The notes beneath the pieces are model-generated. The model ran no database searches. It was not told where the DNA came from and saw only the letters and a list, made by a program, of their open reading frames with translations. The position numbers and the translations under genes are program-made. From Accumulibacter sp. (GTDB taxonomy: Bacteria > Pseudomonadota > Gammaproteobacteria > Burkholderiales > Rhodocyclaceae): a stretch of DNA of 44,513 nucleotides. Location of the stretch: the NCBI GenBank assembly GCA_031257115.1, contig JAIRPF010000056.1, positions 1 through 44,513 on the forward strand, given 5' to 3'. This document shows, piece after piece, positions 7,800 through 16,589 of this stretch (position 1 is its first letter; every line of letters begins with the position of its first letter).

Positions 7800-9089
7800 A
7801 TGCCTTTGTCGCTATTGATCGTCATTTTCGGCATCGTATTGTTTATTGGCCTGCCGCTTGGTGTGGCGCTAACGGGCATTGCCATCCTTCCGGGACTATT
7901 TCAGCCTTCCTTTCCTTATACCGCTGAATCAGCGGTCAGAAGCTTGTCCGGAGGTATGGACAGTTTCCTCCTATTGGCCATTCCTCTGTTCATGTTTTCG
8001 GGCGTTATTATGGCCAAGGGAGGGATTTCAGAAAAATTGTTTGACCTGTTTGCCTATTTCTTTGGCAATCTGACCGCAGGTTTTCCCATGGCAGTCGTTA
8101 TAACCTGTTTGTTCTATGGCGCAATTTCCGGATCTGCACCAGCCACCACAGCTGCTGTTGGATCCATGAGTATCCCGTTCTTGGTCAAACGCGGTTATGA
8201 CCCGGTTTTTGCCTCGGCACTTGTCGCTGTATCGGGCGGATTGGGGGTAATCATCCCGCCAAGCATTCCCATGATCGCCTATAGTACTATCTCCAGCGTT
8301 TCCGTAGCCGACATGTTTATTGCCGGCATTCTGCCCGGTCTCCTGATTGCCGGTTGTTTAATGATATATGCTTTGTATTATTGCAAAAAGAAGGGCGAGG
8401 ACAAGGAAAAGTTGCATGCTTACTATATGCAAATTCATCGGCAGGGTTTTCTCATTCTCTTTAAGGGCAGCTTCTTTGCGTTGCTTACGCCAATCATCAT
8501 TCTGGGCAGCATTTACGGTGGAATAGCCACCCCCACAGAAGCAGCGTCACTTTCCGTATATTATGCCCTGATAGTCAGTCTGTTTGTTTATAAGACTATC
8601 AAGATTCGGGATATCCCCACAATTTTGTGCGAAACCGTCAAAACCTACGCGCCGATTCTTTTTGTCATTGCCTGCGCCGTGGTGCTCAGTCGCGTCATCA
8701 CGCTGCTCCAGATTTCACGCATGGTCGAGCAAGCCGTGCTTGCGAATGTTTCGTCGAAGGTTGTCATTTTACTGTTGATCAACATTATCTTACTGATTGC
8801 CGGGATGTTCATGGATGCCATTCCGGCCATGATGATTTTTACGCCGATCGTTCTGCCGTTGGTCAAAAACATTGGCATGTCGCCTGTTCATTTGGGTATC
8901 GTCATGATCGTCAACTTGGCCGTTGGTTTTGTGACGCCGCCTGTTGGCGTCAATTTATTCGTGGCTTCCAATATGACGGGAATTTCCGTTCTTTCGGTTG
9001 CAAAGGCTGCGCTGCCGTTCATCGCGGCTTTTCTGGTGGCACTGTTGTTGATAACTTTTATCCCGGCAATCAGCTTGAGTTTAATTTGA
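7800..9089 (+). CDS. dctM: TRAP transporter large permease DctM
   Basis: This is the twelve-helix channel subunit of a TRAP transporter, 429 residues, the normal family length. It shows the family's repeated elements: FMFSGVIMAKGGIS near 62-75, GAISGSAPATTAAVGS near 104-119, GGLGVIIPPSIPMI near 143-156 and the mirrored GFVTPPVGVNLFV near 380 in the second half. GGAGG nine bases upstream overlaps the end of dctQ, so the two are translated together. Together with DctQ it uses a sodium gradient to import the acid delivered by DctP. Confidence 0.96.
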   Translation: MPLSLLIVIFGIVLFIGLPLGVALTGIAILPGLFQPSFPYTAESAVRSLSGGMDSFLLLAIPLFMFSGVIMAKGGISEKLFDLFAYFFGNLTAGFPMAVVITCLFYGAISGSAPATTAAVGSMSIPFLVKRGYDPVFASALVAVSGGLGVIIPPSIPMIAYSTISSVSVADMFIAGILPGLLIAGCLMIYALYYCKKKGEDKEKLHAYYMQIHRQGFLILFKGSFFALLTPIIILGSIYGGIATPTEAASLSVYYALIVSLFVYKTIKIRDIPTILCETVKTYAPILFVIACAVVLSRVITLLQISRMVEQAVLANVSSKVVILLLINIILLIAGMFMDAIPAMMIFTPIVLPLVKNIGMSPVHLGIVMIVNLAVGFVTPPVGVNLFVASNMTGISVLSVAKAALPFIAAFLVALLLITFIPAISLSLI

Positions 9090-9104
9090 CAAAGGAGGAT
9101 ACAC

Positions 9105-10169
9105 ATGTTTAATAAGTATTTGCAGTCGGCATTATGTGGCCTGGTTTGTATACTGTTTACGTCCGTATCGGCCAGCGCCACGGAAGAACTTGTCAACCCA
9201 TCGACGATTCCGAGCAAATTTTCGCAAGATAAGGCGCAGTTCGTGCTCAACATCGCAACCCCCGTCGCCGAGGACAGTGTCAATCACTATATCGCCTATC
9301 GCGCGAAGCATTTATTTGAAGAAAGGAGCAATGGCCGTTTGTTTGCCAACGTCTATGAGGCTAGCTCTCTCGGCGGGGAGCGCGAAACTATCGAGGGAAT
9401 GCTGTCAGGTACAATAGATTTTTTTGTTACCATTTCAGCCGCATTTACGCCTTTTGCGCCGCGCACGGGCATCTTCGATTTGCCCAATGCCTATCCGAAT
9501 CTCGATGTGGCACGCAAAACCTTGGACAGCGACTTCTTGCAATTGCTGATACCCGATTACGAAGCCGCAGGTTTCAAGATGTTCGGTTTCTCCGATGCCG
9601 GTTTCCGGCAGGCTACATCGAACAGGCTGTTGAGAAAAATTGAAGACTTCAAGGGTCTGAAAATTCGTACCATGGAAAATCCGAACCATCTGGCTTACTG
9701 GAAAGCTCTTGGTGCCAACCCAACACCCATGGACTTCAGTGAAGTCTATATCAGCTTACAGCAGGGAACCATTGATGCGCAGGAAAACCCATATGATCTC
9801 ATCGTAGCTAATAAGCTGTATGAACCTCAGAAGTACATTACCGAAACTAATCACGTCATACATGGATTGACCATGATGATGAGCAAGCTCAAATATGACG
9901 CGATGCCCGACGATTTGAAGCAGATCGTAGAAAAAAGTGTCAAGGAAGCCTTAGCTTATGGTCGTCACGTCGCCGATGTTCGCATTGAAAGCCGCAAAAA
10001 GATCGTGACCGACTACGGCTGTGTTATTGAATTGGTCTCTCCGGAACTGCGTAAGCAGATGCTATCTAGGCTAGAAGATGTATATAGTCAGATGCGCAAA
10101 GCAACAGGCGACAAAATAATGGATACCTTCCTCAAACGCATTGCTGACATCGAAGCAGTATCAAAGTAG
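9105..10169 (+). CDS. dctP: TRAP transporter substrate-binding protein DctP
   Basis: This is the periplasmic solute receptor of the TRAP system, 354 residues with a Sec signal peptide (cleavage likely after SVSASA near residue 25). The family core is clear: the conserved arginine in LKIRTMENPNHLAYWKALG, which normally binds the substrate carboxylate, followed by NPTPMDFSEVYISLQQG and IDAQENP. AAAGGAGG lies six bases before the ATG. It is low in G+C like its neighbours. The binding protein follows the permeases here, unlike the common dctP-first order. The ligand is probably an organic acid, but is not identifiable. Confidence 0.95.
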   Translation: MFNKYLQSALCGLVCILFTSVSASATEELVNPSTIPSKFSQDKAQFVLNIATPVAEDSVNHYIAYRAKHLFEERSNGRLFANVYEASSLGGERETIEGMLSGTIDFFVTISAAFTPFAPRTGIFDLPNAYPNLDVARKTLDSDFLQLLIPDYEAAGFKMFGFSDAGFRQATSNRLLRKIEDFKGLKIRTMENPNHLAYWKALGANPTPMDFSEVYISLQQGTIDAQENPYDLIVANKLYEPQKYITETNHVIHGLTMMMSKLKYDAMPDDLKQIVEKSVKEALAYGRHVADVRIESRKKIVTDYGCVIELVSPELRKQMLSRLEDVYSQMRKATGDKIMDTFLKRIADIEAVSK

Positions 10170-10234
10170 CAGCCGGTATTTTGCCCCAGCCCTGGATCGA
10201 CATCTGGGGCTTCTGGACTACTGGAGTTTATGCC

Positions 10235-11392
10235 GTGAAATGTTCCTACAAAATAACCAATGGGCGAGTCATTGATCCAGCAGCGGGTATCAATGCCATC
10301 AAAGATATATATGTTCGCAACAGCAGAATCGTCGACATTCCCGCCGGGCAAGATGTTGAAATAGGTGAAGTCATCGATGCAACGGATTGCTTGGTCGTGC
10401 CAGGGTTGATCGATTTTCATACGCATCTCAACCGTGGAAATTCGGACTTGGGTATCAATCCGGATTTGATGACCCTGCCCAACGGAATAACGTCCGCAGT
10501 CGATGCCGGTTCTACAGGTAGCGCAAACTTTGAAGGTTTTTATAAGGATATCGTATGCGCTGCCGACATCACTATAAAAAGCTTCATACACGTTTCGGCC
10601 ATTGGCGTCATGGCGGAGCGATGCAATGAGAGCCCCGATCCTGAACACTATGATCCAGATCGGATCGAGTATATGTTCGAGCGTTATCCGCAGCAACTTC
10701 TTGGGATCAAGGTGCGCATCGGTCAGAATTTTTCCCGTCAGTTCGGACTAGAACCCCTGTTGGTTGCAAAAAATTTGGCAACCCGGATGAACACAGCGCT
10801 GTGTGTGCATGCTGTCCATCCCGAAAGTCCGTATGATGATATTTTGAAGCCTCTTACCAAGGGAGATATTCTCTGCCATTGTTTCCAGGCGAAGGGTTCC
10901 TACAGTATTCTCGACGAGAATGGAAAAATTAGCGCGGTTGCTAGAGATGCACGATCCCGTGGGGTGATTTTCGATGCAGCTTCCGGACGCGCAAACTACA
11001 ACTTTGGCGTGGCACGAAGCGCCATTCAAGACGGCTTTTTCCCGGACATCATCAGTACAGACGTGGTTACTTACAGCATGTATACGCGCAAGGTATTCAG
11101 TTTGCCTTGGGTCTTGTCTGCCTATCTGGCCTTGGGCATGCCTCTGCATGAAGCTCTGCGCGCCGTCACGCAAAATCCAGCTAAACTAATGGGAATGGAT
11201 GGGCAAATCGGAACGCTGGCATCTGGTGCACTTGCAGACATAGCGATTCTCAAAATTCACCATCAACCAATGGCTTTTAACGATCCGTTTGGAAATAACA
11301 TTTTTGGCAATCAGTTACTTGTTCCCATGGCTACGTTCAAAGCAGGACGATGTGCCTTCATGCGAATTGAGTTTGCATTTCAGCCTGCATAG
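10235..11392 (+). CDS. Amidohydrolase/deacetylase-family metallohydrolase
   Basis: This is a metal-dependent hydrolase of the amidohydrolase superfamily, similar in layout to dihydroorotase-like and Atu3266/EF_0837-type enzymes, about 385 residues. The beta-barrel metal ligands are visible: HTH in IDFHTHLNRG, the lysine in LLGIKVRIGQ, His in CVHAVHPES, His in ILCHCFQ, and Asp in DIISTDVV. I prefer the GTG at 10235 (GGAG eight bases upstream, giving VKCSYKITNGRVIDPA, the usual N-terminus) over a TTG at 10181 with no ribosome site. It closes the TRAP block, so it probably cleaves an amide, ester or cyclic amide in the imported compound. Confidence 0.9.
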   Translation: MKCSYKITNGRVIDPAAGINAIKDIYVRNSRIVDIPAGQDVEIGEVIDATDCLVVPGLIDFHTHLNRGNSDLGINPDLMTLPNGITSAVDAGSTGSANFEGFYKDIVCAADITIKSFIHVSAIGVMAERCNESPDPEHYDPDRIEYMFERYPQQLLGIKVRIGQNFSRQFGLEPLLVAKNLATRMNTALCVHAVHPESPYDDILKPLTKGDILCHCFQAKGSYSILDENGKISAVARDARSRGVIFDAASGRANYNFGVARSAIQDGFFPDIISTDVVTYSMYTRKVFSLPWVLSAYLALGMPLHEALRAVTQNPAKLMGMDGQIGTLASGALADIAILKIHHQPMAFNDPFGNNIFGNQLLVPMATFKAGRCAFMRIEFAFQPA

Positions 11393-11585
11393 ACCAAGAG
11401 GTAAAGTCCTGCGAATCCCAGCGCTTGATTATTATTTCCAATTTACAAAACGTGGGCAAGAGGGAATGCCGCGATCCCTCCCATTGCGCGGCTCTAAACC
11501 GCGTGTACCTTTCTCAAGAGGAGGGATTATTTGATATGGGCGCGGGCGTCTCATACGTGCCTTACTTTTTGCTTTCCAAAAACCA

Positions 11586-12665
11586 TCACCCGTAATTCGA
11601 GATTTCCGCGAATCCGTCGGCGGTTTTGCGGAACATTTCCACCAAGACGGGATCGAAGTGCTTTCCGCCTCCTTCGATGATGATGCGTTCCGCCTTTTCG
11701 CGGCTGAACGACGGTTTGTAGGATCGCCTGGAAATCAATGCGTCATATACGTCGGCAATGGCCATCAGGCGTCCTTCCAGGGGAATGTCCTCGCCGCTCA
11801 GGCCGACGGGGTAGCCCGTGCCGTCCCATCTTTCATGGTGAGTGGCCACGAAGGTCTTGGCGTGTTTCAAAAAGTCGTGCTCCGGCATGTTTTGCCCGAT
11901 TTTTTCGATGATGCTGATGCCGATGGTCACGTGCGTCTTCATGATCTCGAATTCTTCCGGCGTCAGCTTTCCGGGCTTGTTCAGGATGGCGTCGCCGATG
12001 GCGATCTTGCCGACGTCGTGCAATTGCGCCGACGGCAGCAGAAAATACAGATTCCAGTGAGCCATCTCGTTCCGGTAGATGTTCTCTTCGATCAGGGCGG
12101 CTATCAGCAGTTGCAGGTATCTCTGCGTGCGGGAGACGTGATTTCCCGTCATGGTGTCGCGGAATTCCACCAGTTCGGAAACGGTGCTCAATACCGCGCT
12201 TTGCAGGCTGAAAATGCTGTCGGTCTGCTTGCGCACCATTGCTTGCAGGTTCTCGTTATGGTTTTTCAGTTCCTTTTTCTGCGATATGGTCAGCAAATGG
12301 GTTTCGATGCGTCTCAACAGCAGCGGCGCGGAAAACGGCTTGTACACGTAATCGATGGCGCCCATGTTCAGGCCCTTCATCTCGCTGGCCTCGTTTTTTC
12401 TGCCGGTGAGAAAAATGACGGGGATGTCTTCCGTTCCCTCGGTCTCGGTCTTGATCTTGAGCCGCCGCAGGGTTTCGTAGCCATCCATTTCCGGCATGTC
12501 GATGTCCAGCAGGATCAAGTCCGGAATGACGCGCGACAGCATCTCGAACAGTTTTGCCGCCGAGGGCAGCGGATAGACTTTGTATTTGTCCTTGAGCATG
12601 TTCTTGCCCATGGACAGGATCGCCATGTTGTCGTCTACCAGCATGATCGTATGACGCGCTTGCAC
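11586..12665 (-). CDS. HD-GYP response regulator (cyclic-di-GMP phosphodiesterase)
   Basis: This is a two-domain regulator of 359 residues. The receiver (about 5-122) has the acidic pocket Asp11-Asp12, the phospho-acceptor Asp54 and Lys109. The HD-GYP domain (about 155-355) has His176, the His216-Asp217 pair (QLHDVGKI), His245, His276-His277 and GTGYP at 282-286, so the metal site appears intact and the enzyme should hydrolyse cyclic-di-GMP. The start is GTG with AAGGAGA seven bases upstream. It lies 22 bp after the hybrid kinase on the same strand and is its probable output partner. The 193 bp downstream, before the amidohydrolase end, have no gene. Confidence 0.94.
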   Translation of the reverse strand: MQARHTIMLVDDNMAILSMGKNMLKDKYKVYPLPSAAKLFEMLSRVIPDLILLDIDMPEMDGYETLRRLKIKTETEGTEDIPVIFLTGRKNEASEMKGLNMGAIDYVYKPFSAPLLLRRIETHLLTISQKKELKNHNENLQAMVRKQTDSIFSLQSAVLSTVSELVEFRDTMTGNHVSRTQRYLQLLIAALIEENIYRNEMAHWNLYFLLPSAQLHDVGKIAIGDAILNKPGKLTPEEFEIMKTHVTIGISIIEKIGQNMPEHDFLKHAKTFVATHHERWDGTGYPVGLSGEDIPLEGRLMAIADVYDALISRRSYKPSFSREKAERIIIEGGGKHFDPVLVEMFRKTADGFAEISNYG

Positions 12666-12687
12666 GATAGTTCTCCTTTGCCAGCCG

Positions 12688-15600
12688 TCAGGGGGAATCG
12701 CGTTCCGCTTCGCGGGCCGCCAGCTTCTCGCCGATCAGCCGCAGTTCCATTTTGTCCGTCTGTTCCCGCAGCCACAGCACCAGATCCTGCCCCGATGCGT
12801 AGTGGAAGGCTTCCAGTTCTTCCAGGGCTTCGTCCACGCCATCCATGTCATAGCATTCGCAGGCGGCGCGCAGGCGTTCCAGCGCTTGCGGATCGGGCGC
12901 GTCCTTTTCCGGTTTGTCCGCGTCGAGACCGGCCAGCGCCTCGTTCAGCCGGGCGATCAGCCGCTCGGCGGACGCGATGAAGCTGGCATTGCGCGCCATG
13001 ACGGAAGCAAAATCGCCGGCCTTGGCGGCGTGTTCCAGTTCCTTGGCTTCGTCCCCGATCTGGTTGGCGCCGACGCTGTAGCTGCTGCCCTTGAGGCCGT
13101 GCACGACAATGGCATACCCCGCGAGTCCTTCCACGGAAACGCCTTTCGCCTGTTCCAGCAGGGCGGGCGTGTGTTTCGCATAGGAACGCAGCGCCTGGAG
13201 CAGCGCCTGGTCGTTGTCGCCGAAACGCGCCAGCGCCTGTTCCAGATCCAGGCCCTGTATCCGCCAGACGGGAAACGGCGGCGCGTCCCGGTCCGGGCCG
13301 TTCTCCGGCATCCGGCACAGCCATCGCCCGACGATCGCGTCCAGAAGGTGCATGTCGATGGGTTTGCCGAGAAAGCCCTGGAATCCTTCGTCGAGAAACA
13401 TCTTTTCGTTTCCGACGATGACGTTGGCGGTCAGCACGATGATGGGCACGGTTCGCGCGTAATCCGTGCCGATGGCGCGAATCCGTTTCATGGCCTCGGT
13501 GCCGTCCATGCCCGGCATCATGTGATCCATGAAAATCGCATCGTAGCGGACGCGCTCCGCGCGCACCGCCTCGACCGCCTGCTCGCCGCTGCCCAGGCAA
13601 TCCACTTTCATGCCATAAGGTTTCAGCATACCCTTGATTACGTCCAGATTCACCGGCACGTCATCCACCGCCAGGATGTGGGTGTCGTGCAGATTGGCGC
13701 ATTCCTTTCGGGCGTTTCGAATGACTCGGCAATCGACATAGCGGAAATCCCGCAACTGTTTCACTACTTCCGCGCCAATCGGCTTCACGCTGACGAAACC
13801 CTGGCGGATGCGGACGGTAAAGACCGAGCCTTTCCCGTACTCGCTTTCGACGCCAACCGTTCCGTCCATCAGGTCCACCAGCCTCTTGACCAGCGCCAGT
13901 CCCAATCCGGTTCCTTCGATGTTGCGGTTGGCCTTGCCATCCAACTGATTATAGCTGGTAAAAAGTTTTCCCGTATCTTCCGGGCGGATGCCGATTCCCG
14001 AATCGCGTATCGAGGAGCACAGCCAGACGTTTCTTCCTTCCCGTTCCCATGACAGCTTCCATTCAACGACGCCCTTCTGCGTGTATTTGAAGGCATTGGA
14101 CAAAAGGTTGTTGAATATCTGCTTGACGCGCAATTCGTCGCCGTACAGCGTTCTCGGCAGCGTCTCGTCCAGCACCAGACTGAAGTGGATGTCCTTGTCG
14201 CCCTTGCGCGTGATGTTCATGCTGGCGATGTCGCTGATCTGGGACGGCGTTTCGTATTCGGAGGGAAACAGCTCGAATTTCCCAGACTCGATCTTGGAGA
14301 TGTCCAGGATGTCGTTGACTATCGAGAGCATGACGTGGCCGGCTCTGTGAATGTTTTCCAGAGACCGGCTGTTTCTTTCGTCCTGATCCTTTTCGTTGAG
14401 CATCAATTCGGAAATGCCGATGATGGCATTGAGCGGGGTGCGGATTTCATGGCTCATCGTGGCCAGGAAACGCCCCTTGGCTTCCGAGGCGGCCTCGGTG
14501 GCCTTGACCTGTTCCGCCAGCTCGCGGGTTCGTTCCGCCACATCGGCTTTCAGGCGAACCCCCTCGCGGTGCCGCTGCATCAGCAGCATCGCCAGGAGCA
14601 GGATGAACAGCGACATGAAAACGCAGGTGCTGATGAGGAAAACGATCTGCGTCCTCGACGCCTCGCGCCGGAAGTCGAAAACGGAATATTCCCAGCGGCG
14701 GACGATGCTTTGCGTGTCGACCAGCGCCTGGGCCTTGCTGATGATGCCGCGCAGTTCCTTTTGTTCCTTATTGAAACCGAATCCGGTGGAGAGAGGGTCC
14801 TCGAAAACCAGATTGATTTTGAAGTTCGTCTTTTTCAGGTAATTGGTAATGTAGGAGAAATGAAACTGGCTGAGCATCATGAGATCGATTTCGCCCGTTT
14901 CGAGGGCGTTGAATTCATTGAGCTGGCTGTCGAATTGCTTCGTGCTCGCGTGACTGGGAAACCATTGCTGAAAGACGTGGGTATAGGCGGTATCCTGCAA
15001 CAGGCCGATCCGGTGGAAAAGCACTTCGTTGTGACGGAGATTTCTAAGGCTGTTCAGTGAAATGAGGGCGTAATAATCTTTCAGATAAGGTTGATCCGCC
15101 AGCAAAAATTCGCGCCGCCGGTATTCGTTGTAGGACATGTCCAGCACCATCGGCGCGTCGGGATCGCCGCTTCTCAGCATTCTCAGCAAAAGCGGCCAGT
15201 TGTCCTTGTCGAACACGACGGGCTTGAAGGAAAGCCCCGTGATCGAGCTGATCTCGGCCAGGATGTCGAAAGCGACGCCGCTCCAGTGATTTTCCTTTTC
15301 ATTGTAAAACTCGATGGGATAATTGGTCGGACTGGCGCCGACGGGAATGGGAAGACCGGCGCGGATGTGTTCTTCGTAATAGTCGCGCTCGGCTTCGTTC
15401 AGATTGTCCACGAAGGTCTTGCGATAAAATCGGGTTATCCCTTCGCGGTACAGGTTGTGGAGATAGCTCAGCGTCTCGTTGGAAAAACTTTTGTTGATCG
15501 CGGCGATCAGCGGGGCGAGTTCCAGGTTGCCGGTCGTCACGGATATGCGCTGGTACAGCAGGGGCAGGAAGGTGCTGACGGCGATGTCCTTCTGATCGTG

Positions 15601-16302
15601 GAATATTTCGAGCCAGGCGTCGTTGCCGACGAACAGGTCGGCTTCTTTCCGGCGGAGCCGGCCGGCGGCTTCGTCGACGCTGTCGAGTTCGACGATGCTC
15701 AGCGTCTTGCCGTATTTTTCCTCCAGATGCGGAATGACCAGGGCCTTGTCGCCCGAATCGCGCAGAAAAGCGATGTTGAGCGGGCGTTCCCTGACAATCT
15801 CGTCGAGCGAGGGGCCGAAGGCGCGGGTGGCGATCTTGACGGGCCGTTCCCTGGCGGGCCGGGTCATGCTGAATCCCCGCGGGCGAGCGCCGGGCGGAGT
15901 GAAATCGCTGGTGAAATCGATCTCGCCGCTCTTTATGCCCTTGACCAGATCGTTCCAGGAATAGATTTTCACCTGAAAGGGAACGCCAAAGAAATCGCTC
16001 AGCCATTTGGCGATCAGCGTCGCGTAACCATCCACCGAGCCGTCGTCCTGATAGAAACACTCGGAGCTTTTCATCATGCCGTAGGTAAACGAAGTCCGCC
16101 CCGCGATCGCCTGGTTTACGGCCTGTATTTCCGCCTCCGTGATATTGGGAATGGCGCGGAAGGAGATGGGAGCGTATGCCCCGGAGGCGTCGTCCGGTCT
16201 TGTTCCCTCGATGCCGTTTCGCGTCCAGACGAAACCGAGGATGCCGCCTAGCACGGCGGCCAGCAACGAGACCATCAGGTATATCCGTATCTTCGCCGGC
16301 AT
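12688..16302 (-). CDS. BvgS-like hybrid sensor histidine kinase with two periplasmic binding domains
   Basis: This is a membrane sensor of 1204 residues. Order of parts: signal anchor (about 8-26), two periplasmic solute-binding (SBP_bac_3-like) modules (about 55-290 and 315-545), a membrane helix (about 552-576), a short coiled linker, HisKA with His618 in SHEIRTPL, an ATPase domain (N-box NNLLSNAFKYT, DSGIGI, GTGLGLAL), a receiver with Asp926 and Lys980, and a C-terminal HPt domain with His1068 (VHGLKGSS). This is the phosphorelay layout of BvgS and EvgS. The ATG at 16302 has AAAGG upstream; a TTG seven codons earlier is less likely. The HPt probably passes phosphate to the adjacent HD-GYP regulator. 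Confidence 0.95.
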   Translation of the reverse strand: MPAKIRIYLMVSLLAAVLGGILGFVWTRNGIEGTRPDDASGAYAPISFRAIPNITEAEIQAVNQAIAGRTSFTYGMMKSSECFYQDDGSVDGYATLIAKWLSDFFGVPFQVKIYSWNDLVKGIKSGEIDFTSDFTPPGARPRGFSMTRPARERPVKIATRAFGPSLDEIVRERPLNIAFLRDSGDKALVIPHLEEKYGKTLSIVELDSVDEAAGRLRRKEADLFVGNDAWLEIFHDQKDIAVSTFLPLLYQRISVTTGNLELAPLIAAINKSFSNETLSYLHNLYREGITRFYRKTFVDNLNEAERDYYEEHIRAGLPIPVGASPTNYPIEFYNEKENHWSGVAFDILAEISSITGLSFKPVVFDKDNWPLLLRMLRSGDPDAPMVLDMSYNEYRRREFLLADQPYLKDYYALISLNSLRNLRHNEVLFHRIGLLQDTAYTHVFQQWFPSHASTKQFDSQLNEFNALETGEIDLMMLSQFHFSYITNYLKKTNFKINLVFEDPLSTGFGFNKEQKELRGIISKAQALVDTQSIVRRWEYSVFDFRREASRTQIVFLISTCVFMSLFILLLAMLLMQRHREGVRLKADVAERTRELAEQVKATEAASEAKGRFLATMSHEIRTPLNAIIGISELMLNEKDQDERNSRSLENIHRAGHVMLSIVNDILDISKIESGKFELFPSEYETPSQISDIASMNITRKGDKDIHFSLVLDETLPRTLYGDELRVKQIFNNLLSNAFKYTQKGVVEWKLSWEREGRNVWLCSSIRDSGIGIRPEDTGKLFTSYNQLDGKANRNIEGTGLGLALVKRLVDLMDGTVGVESEYGKGSVFTVRIRQGFVSVKPIGAEVVKQLRDFRYVDCRVIRNARKECANLHDTHILAVDDVPVNLDVIKGMLKPYGMKVDCLGSGEQAVEAVRAERVRYDAIFMDHMMPGMDGTEAMKRIRAIGTDYARTVPIIVLTANVIVGNEKMFLDEGFQGFLGKPIDMHLLDAIVGRWLCRMPENGPDRDAPPFPVWRIQGLDLEQALARFGDNDQALLQALRSYAKHTPALLEQAKGVSVEGLAGYAIVVHGLKGSSYSVGANQIGDEAKELEHAAKAGDFASVMARNASFIASAERLIARLNEALAGLDADKPEKDAPDPQALERLRAACECYDMDGVDEALEELEAFHYASGQDLVLWLREQTDKMELRLIGEKLAAREAERDSP

Positions 16303-16349
16303 GAACCGCCTTTCTTCAAACAAGCCCGGCCGTCGACCGGCCGGAAGAC

Positions 16350-16393
16350 GATGTTCGACTCACGAGGTTCCGATGTTCGACTCACGAAGTTCC
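16350..16393. repeat. 22-bp tandem duplication upstream of the hybrid kinase
   Basis: Two consecutive 22-bp units, each beginning GATGTTCGACTCACGA and ending in GTTCC, differ at one base (G versus A at unit position 17). They lie 48 bp upstream of the kinase start. The position fits a repeated activator site, but a chance duplication is equally possible. Confidence 0.7.
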
Positions 16394-16518
16394 GTTCGCG
16401 TTCGCCGATTTTCCGCGCGCGGCGGAGACGCGATCGGCGTCCGGAACCCCCTCGATCGTCAGGTTTATCAGTAATAATAAACCCGGCCCGCGATATTACG
16501 GCGAAAATCTCCGGGAGA

Positions 16519-16554
16519 CAAAAATCCCCCGAGGCCGGAAGGCCATCGGGGGAT
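16519..16554 (-). terminator. Rho-independent terminator of the kor-nfn operon
   Basis: Read on the minus strand, ATCCCCCGA pairs with TCGGGGGAT, with GGCC/GGCC pairing inside, followed by a run of five T. It lies 35 bp beyond the stop codon of the 733-residue protein and marks the end of the operon. Confidence 0.85.
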
Positions 16555-16589
16555 CCTCGTCGTTTTCAGGAATAGCCGCCGGTGTCGGC

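Noticed and set aside
11393-11585. Terminator between the amidohydrolase and HD-GYP genes
   Set aside because: Short inverted words (near 11468-11512) are present, but no stem followed by a T-run is convincing on either strand.
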